Shown here piece by piece: positions 63,226 through 64,000 of a DNA stretch of 64,000 nt (position 1 is its first letter; every line of letters starts with the position of its first letter). Made by a program: the position numbers and the translations under genes. The notes beneath the pieces were generated by a model. The model was given only the letters and a program-made list of their open reading frames with translations. It was not told where the DNA came from and ran no database searches. Source of the stretch: Portibacter marinus (GTDB taxonomy: Bacteria > Bacteroidota > Bacteroidia > Chitinophagales > Saprospiraceae); assembly GCF_021533195.1 (NCBI RefSeq), contig NZ_JAJNKB010000005.1:1-64000 (forward strand). Direction: 5' to 3'.

Positions 63226-64000
63226 ATGAGGTTGATGGCCATTTTAGTTTTGTTGATTAGTACTCAAGTGAATTCTAATGCTAGACAAGGAGATTCGATT
63301 TATTTTCGCATTAACCAGGTAGGATATAAACCACTAGATGTAAAAAAAGCAATCATATTCAGCAATTCGGAATTGAATGAAAAGATTTTTATAGCTGATG
63401 TAAATTCAGGGGAGCAGGTTGAGGAATTGACTAAAGTGGTTTTGAAAGACGAAGTTTGGGGCAATTTTCAATATTACTATGAAGTTGATTTTTCTAATTT
63501 TGAGTCCCGGGGTACTTTTCAATTAGAATCGGAAAGTTCAGGTTATCATTCTTCGCAGTTCAATATTTCTGCGACTATTTATCAATTTCAAGCTGACCGA
63601 TTGCTAGAATTTATGCAACAACAACGATGCGGATATAATCCATTTTTTGAAGTGCACTGTCATCAAAAGGATGGTGTAGTATTTTATGGGGAGGTCACAC
63701 CAGATAGCAGCTTTGTGGATGCGACGGGTGGTTGGCATGACGCCGGGGATATGTTAAAATATTTGATTACGAGTAGTTATGCAACAGCCCATATGCTTAT
63801 GTCATTTGAACTCTACCCAGATGCTTTTTCGGATAAAGTTGACGCATTTGGGCGGTCAGGCTCTAATGGACTACCGGACATTCTCGATGAGGCAAAATGG
63901 GGACTGGATTGGATTCTAAAACTGCATCCAAACAGCAAGGAACTAATTCACCAGGTGGCAGATGACCGCGATCATATTGGCTATAAATTTCCTGATAAAG
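63226..64000 (+). CDS. GH9-family glycoside hydrolase, 5' part
   Basis: An open frame runs from the ATG at 63226 to the edge of the window (258 codons). After a signal peptide (about 1-20) comes the immunoglobulin-like N-terminal domain of GH9 cellulases (about 23-105, FRINQVGYKPLDVKKAIIFS), then the start of the (alpha/alpha)6 barrel, with VDATGGWHDAGDMLKYL (about 165-181) carrying the two catalytic-base Asp residues of the DAGD motif, and GLPDILDEAKWGLDWILKL. The acid Glu would lie beyond the edge. GH9 enzymes cut beta-1,4-glucans and, in some groups, exo-type substrates. Confidence 0.88.
   Translation, partial: MRLMAILVLLISTQVNSNARQGDSIYFRINQVGYKPLDVKKAIIFSNSELNEKIFIADVNSGEQVEELTKVVLKDEVWGNFQYYYEVDFSNFESRGTFQLESESSGYHSSQFNISATIYQFQADRLLEFMQQQRCGYNPFFEVHCHQKDGVVFYGEVTPDSSFVDATGGWHDAGDMLKYLITSSYATAHMLMSFELYPDAFSDKVDAFGRSGSNGLPDILDEAKWGLDWILKLHPNSKELIHQVADDRDHIGYKFPDK

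Noticed and set aside
1-64000. tRNA, rRNA, insertion sequences or transposase genes
   Set aside because: None was recognised on either strand, although the many gene remnants would have made mobile elements plausible.

Overview
The window comes from a member of the phylum Bacteroidota. Base composition is about 40-43% G+C. Markers of the phylum are: several secreted proteins opening with a VGIGTNTP-type motif, four members of the DUF6090 family (MIKFFRKIR start), a type IX secretion sorting tail on a beta-helix protein, a TTTG-N19-TAnnTTTG promoter, many lipoproteins, and glycan-degrading enzymes (GH16, GH9, a SASA esterase). Class cannot be fixed from the sequence; a marine saprospirian or cytophagal lineage is a guess. 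No rRNA, tRNA or CRISPR array was seen.

Layout. 1-2,500: a compact four-gene set (DUF2892 membrane protein, SRPBCC protein, lipoprotein, ECF sigma factor) followed directly by an attC-like imperfect palindrome. 2,578-18,400: an accessory stretch mixing intact genes (MazG-like pyrophosphohydrolase, clostripain peptidase, serine beta-lactamase-like hydrolase, a second sigma/anti-sigma set, epoxide-hydrolase-like enzyme, AraC regulator, ankyrin protein, S41-like peptidase, EreA/ChaN-like lipoprotein) with many broken genes. The broken genes are a helicase, a secreted hydrolase, a depolymerase/DUF6090 chimera, a surface-protein tail, a DUF6090 copy with one nonsense codon, and an esterase with an internal deletion. 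18,440-23,592: a beta-helix type IX cargo and a 1206-residue repeat protein ending in an S74 chaperone. 23,752-26,172: a G+C-richer divergent pair, phosphatidylcholine synthase and a CHT1-like choline symporter. 26,215-34,935: small metabolic, glycan and hypothetical genes, including two DUF6090 genes in tandem.

35,156-50,499 is the most unusual part. It is a tightly packed seven-gene locus: ABC ATPase, ABC permease fused to a degenerate M1-peptidase-like region and a golvesin-like domain, TolC-like outer-membrane factor, periplasmic adaptor, an RND pump subunit, a second RND subunit fused to a complete ABC ATPase, and an ABC-2 permease. The fused ATPase domain appears to be split by a membrane insertion. 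The layout suggests one envelope export machine using both proton-motive force and ATP.

50,624-58,455 is a four-gene cluster of periplasmic proteins: an Asp-box beta-propeller protein, an M19-like dipeptidase homologue lacking key metal ligands, an FG-GAP/amidohydrolase fusion and a RidA lipoprotein. It is followed by a minus-strand surface protein with its own terminator. 59,700-62,146 is a BlaI/BlaR1-type regulatory pair whose promoter is bracketed by two 16-bp palindromic operators. The window ends with a polysaccharide deacetylase-like protein and the start of a GH9 glycoside hydrolase.
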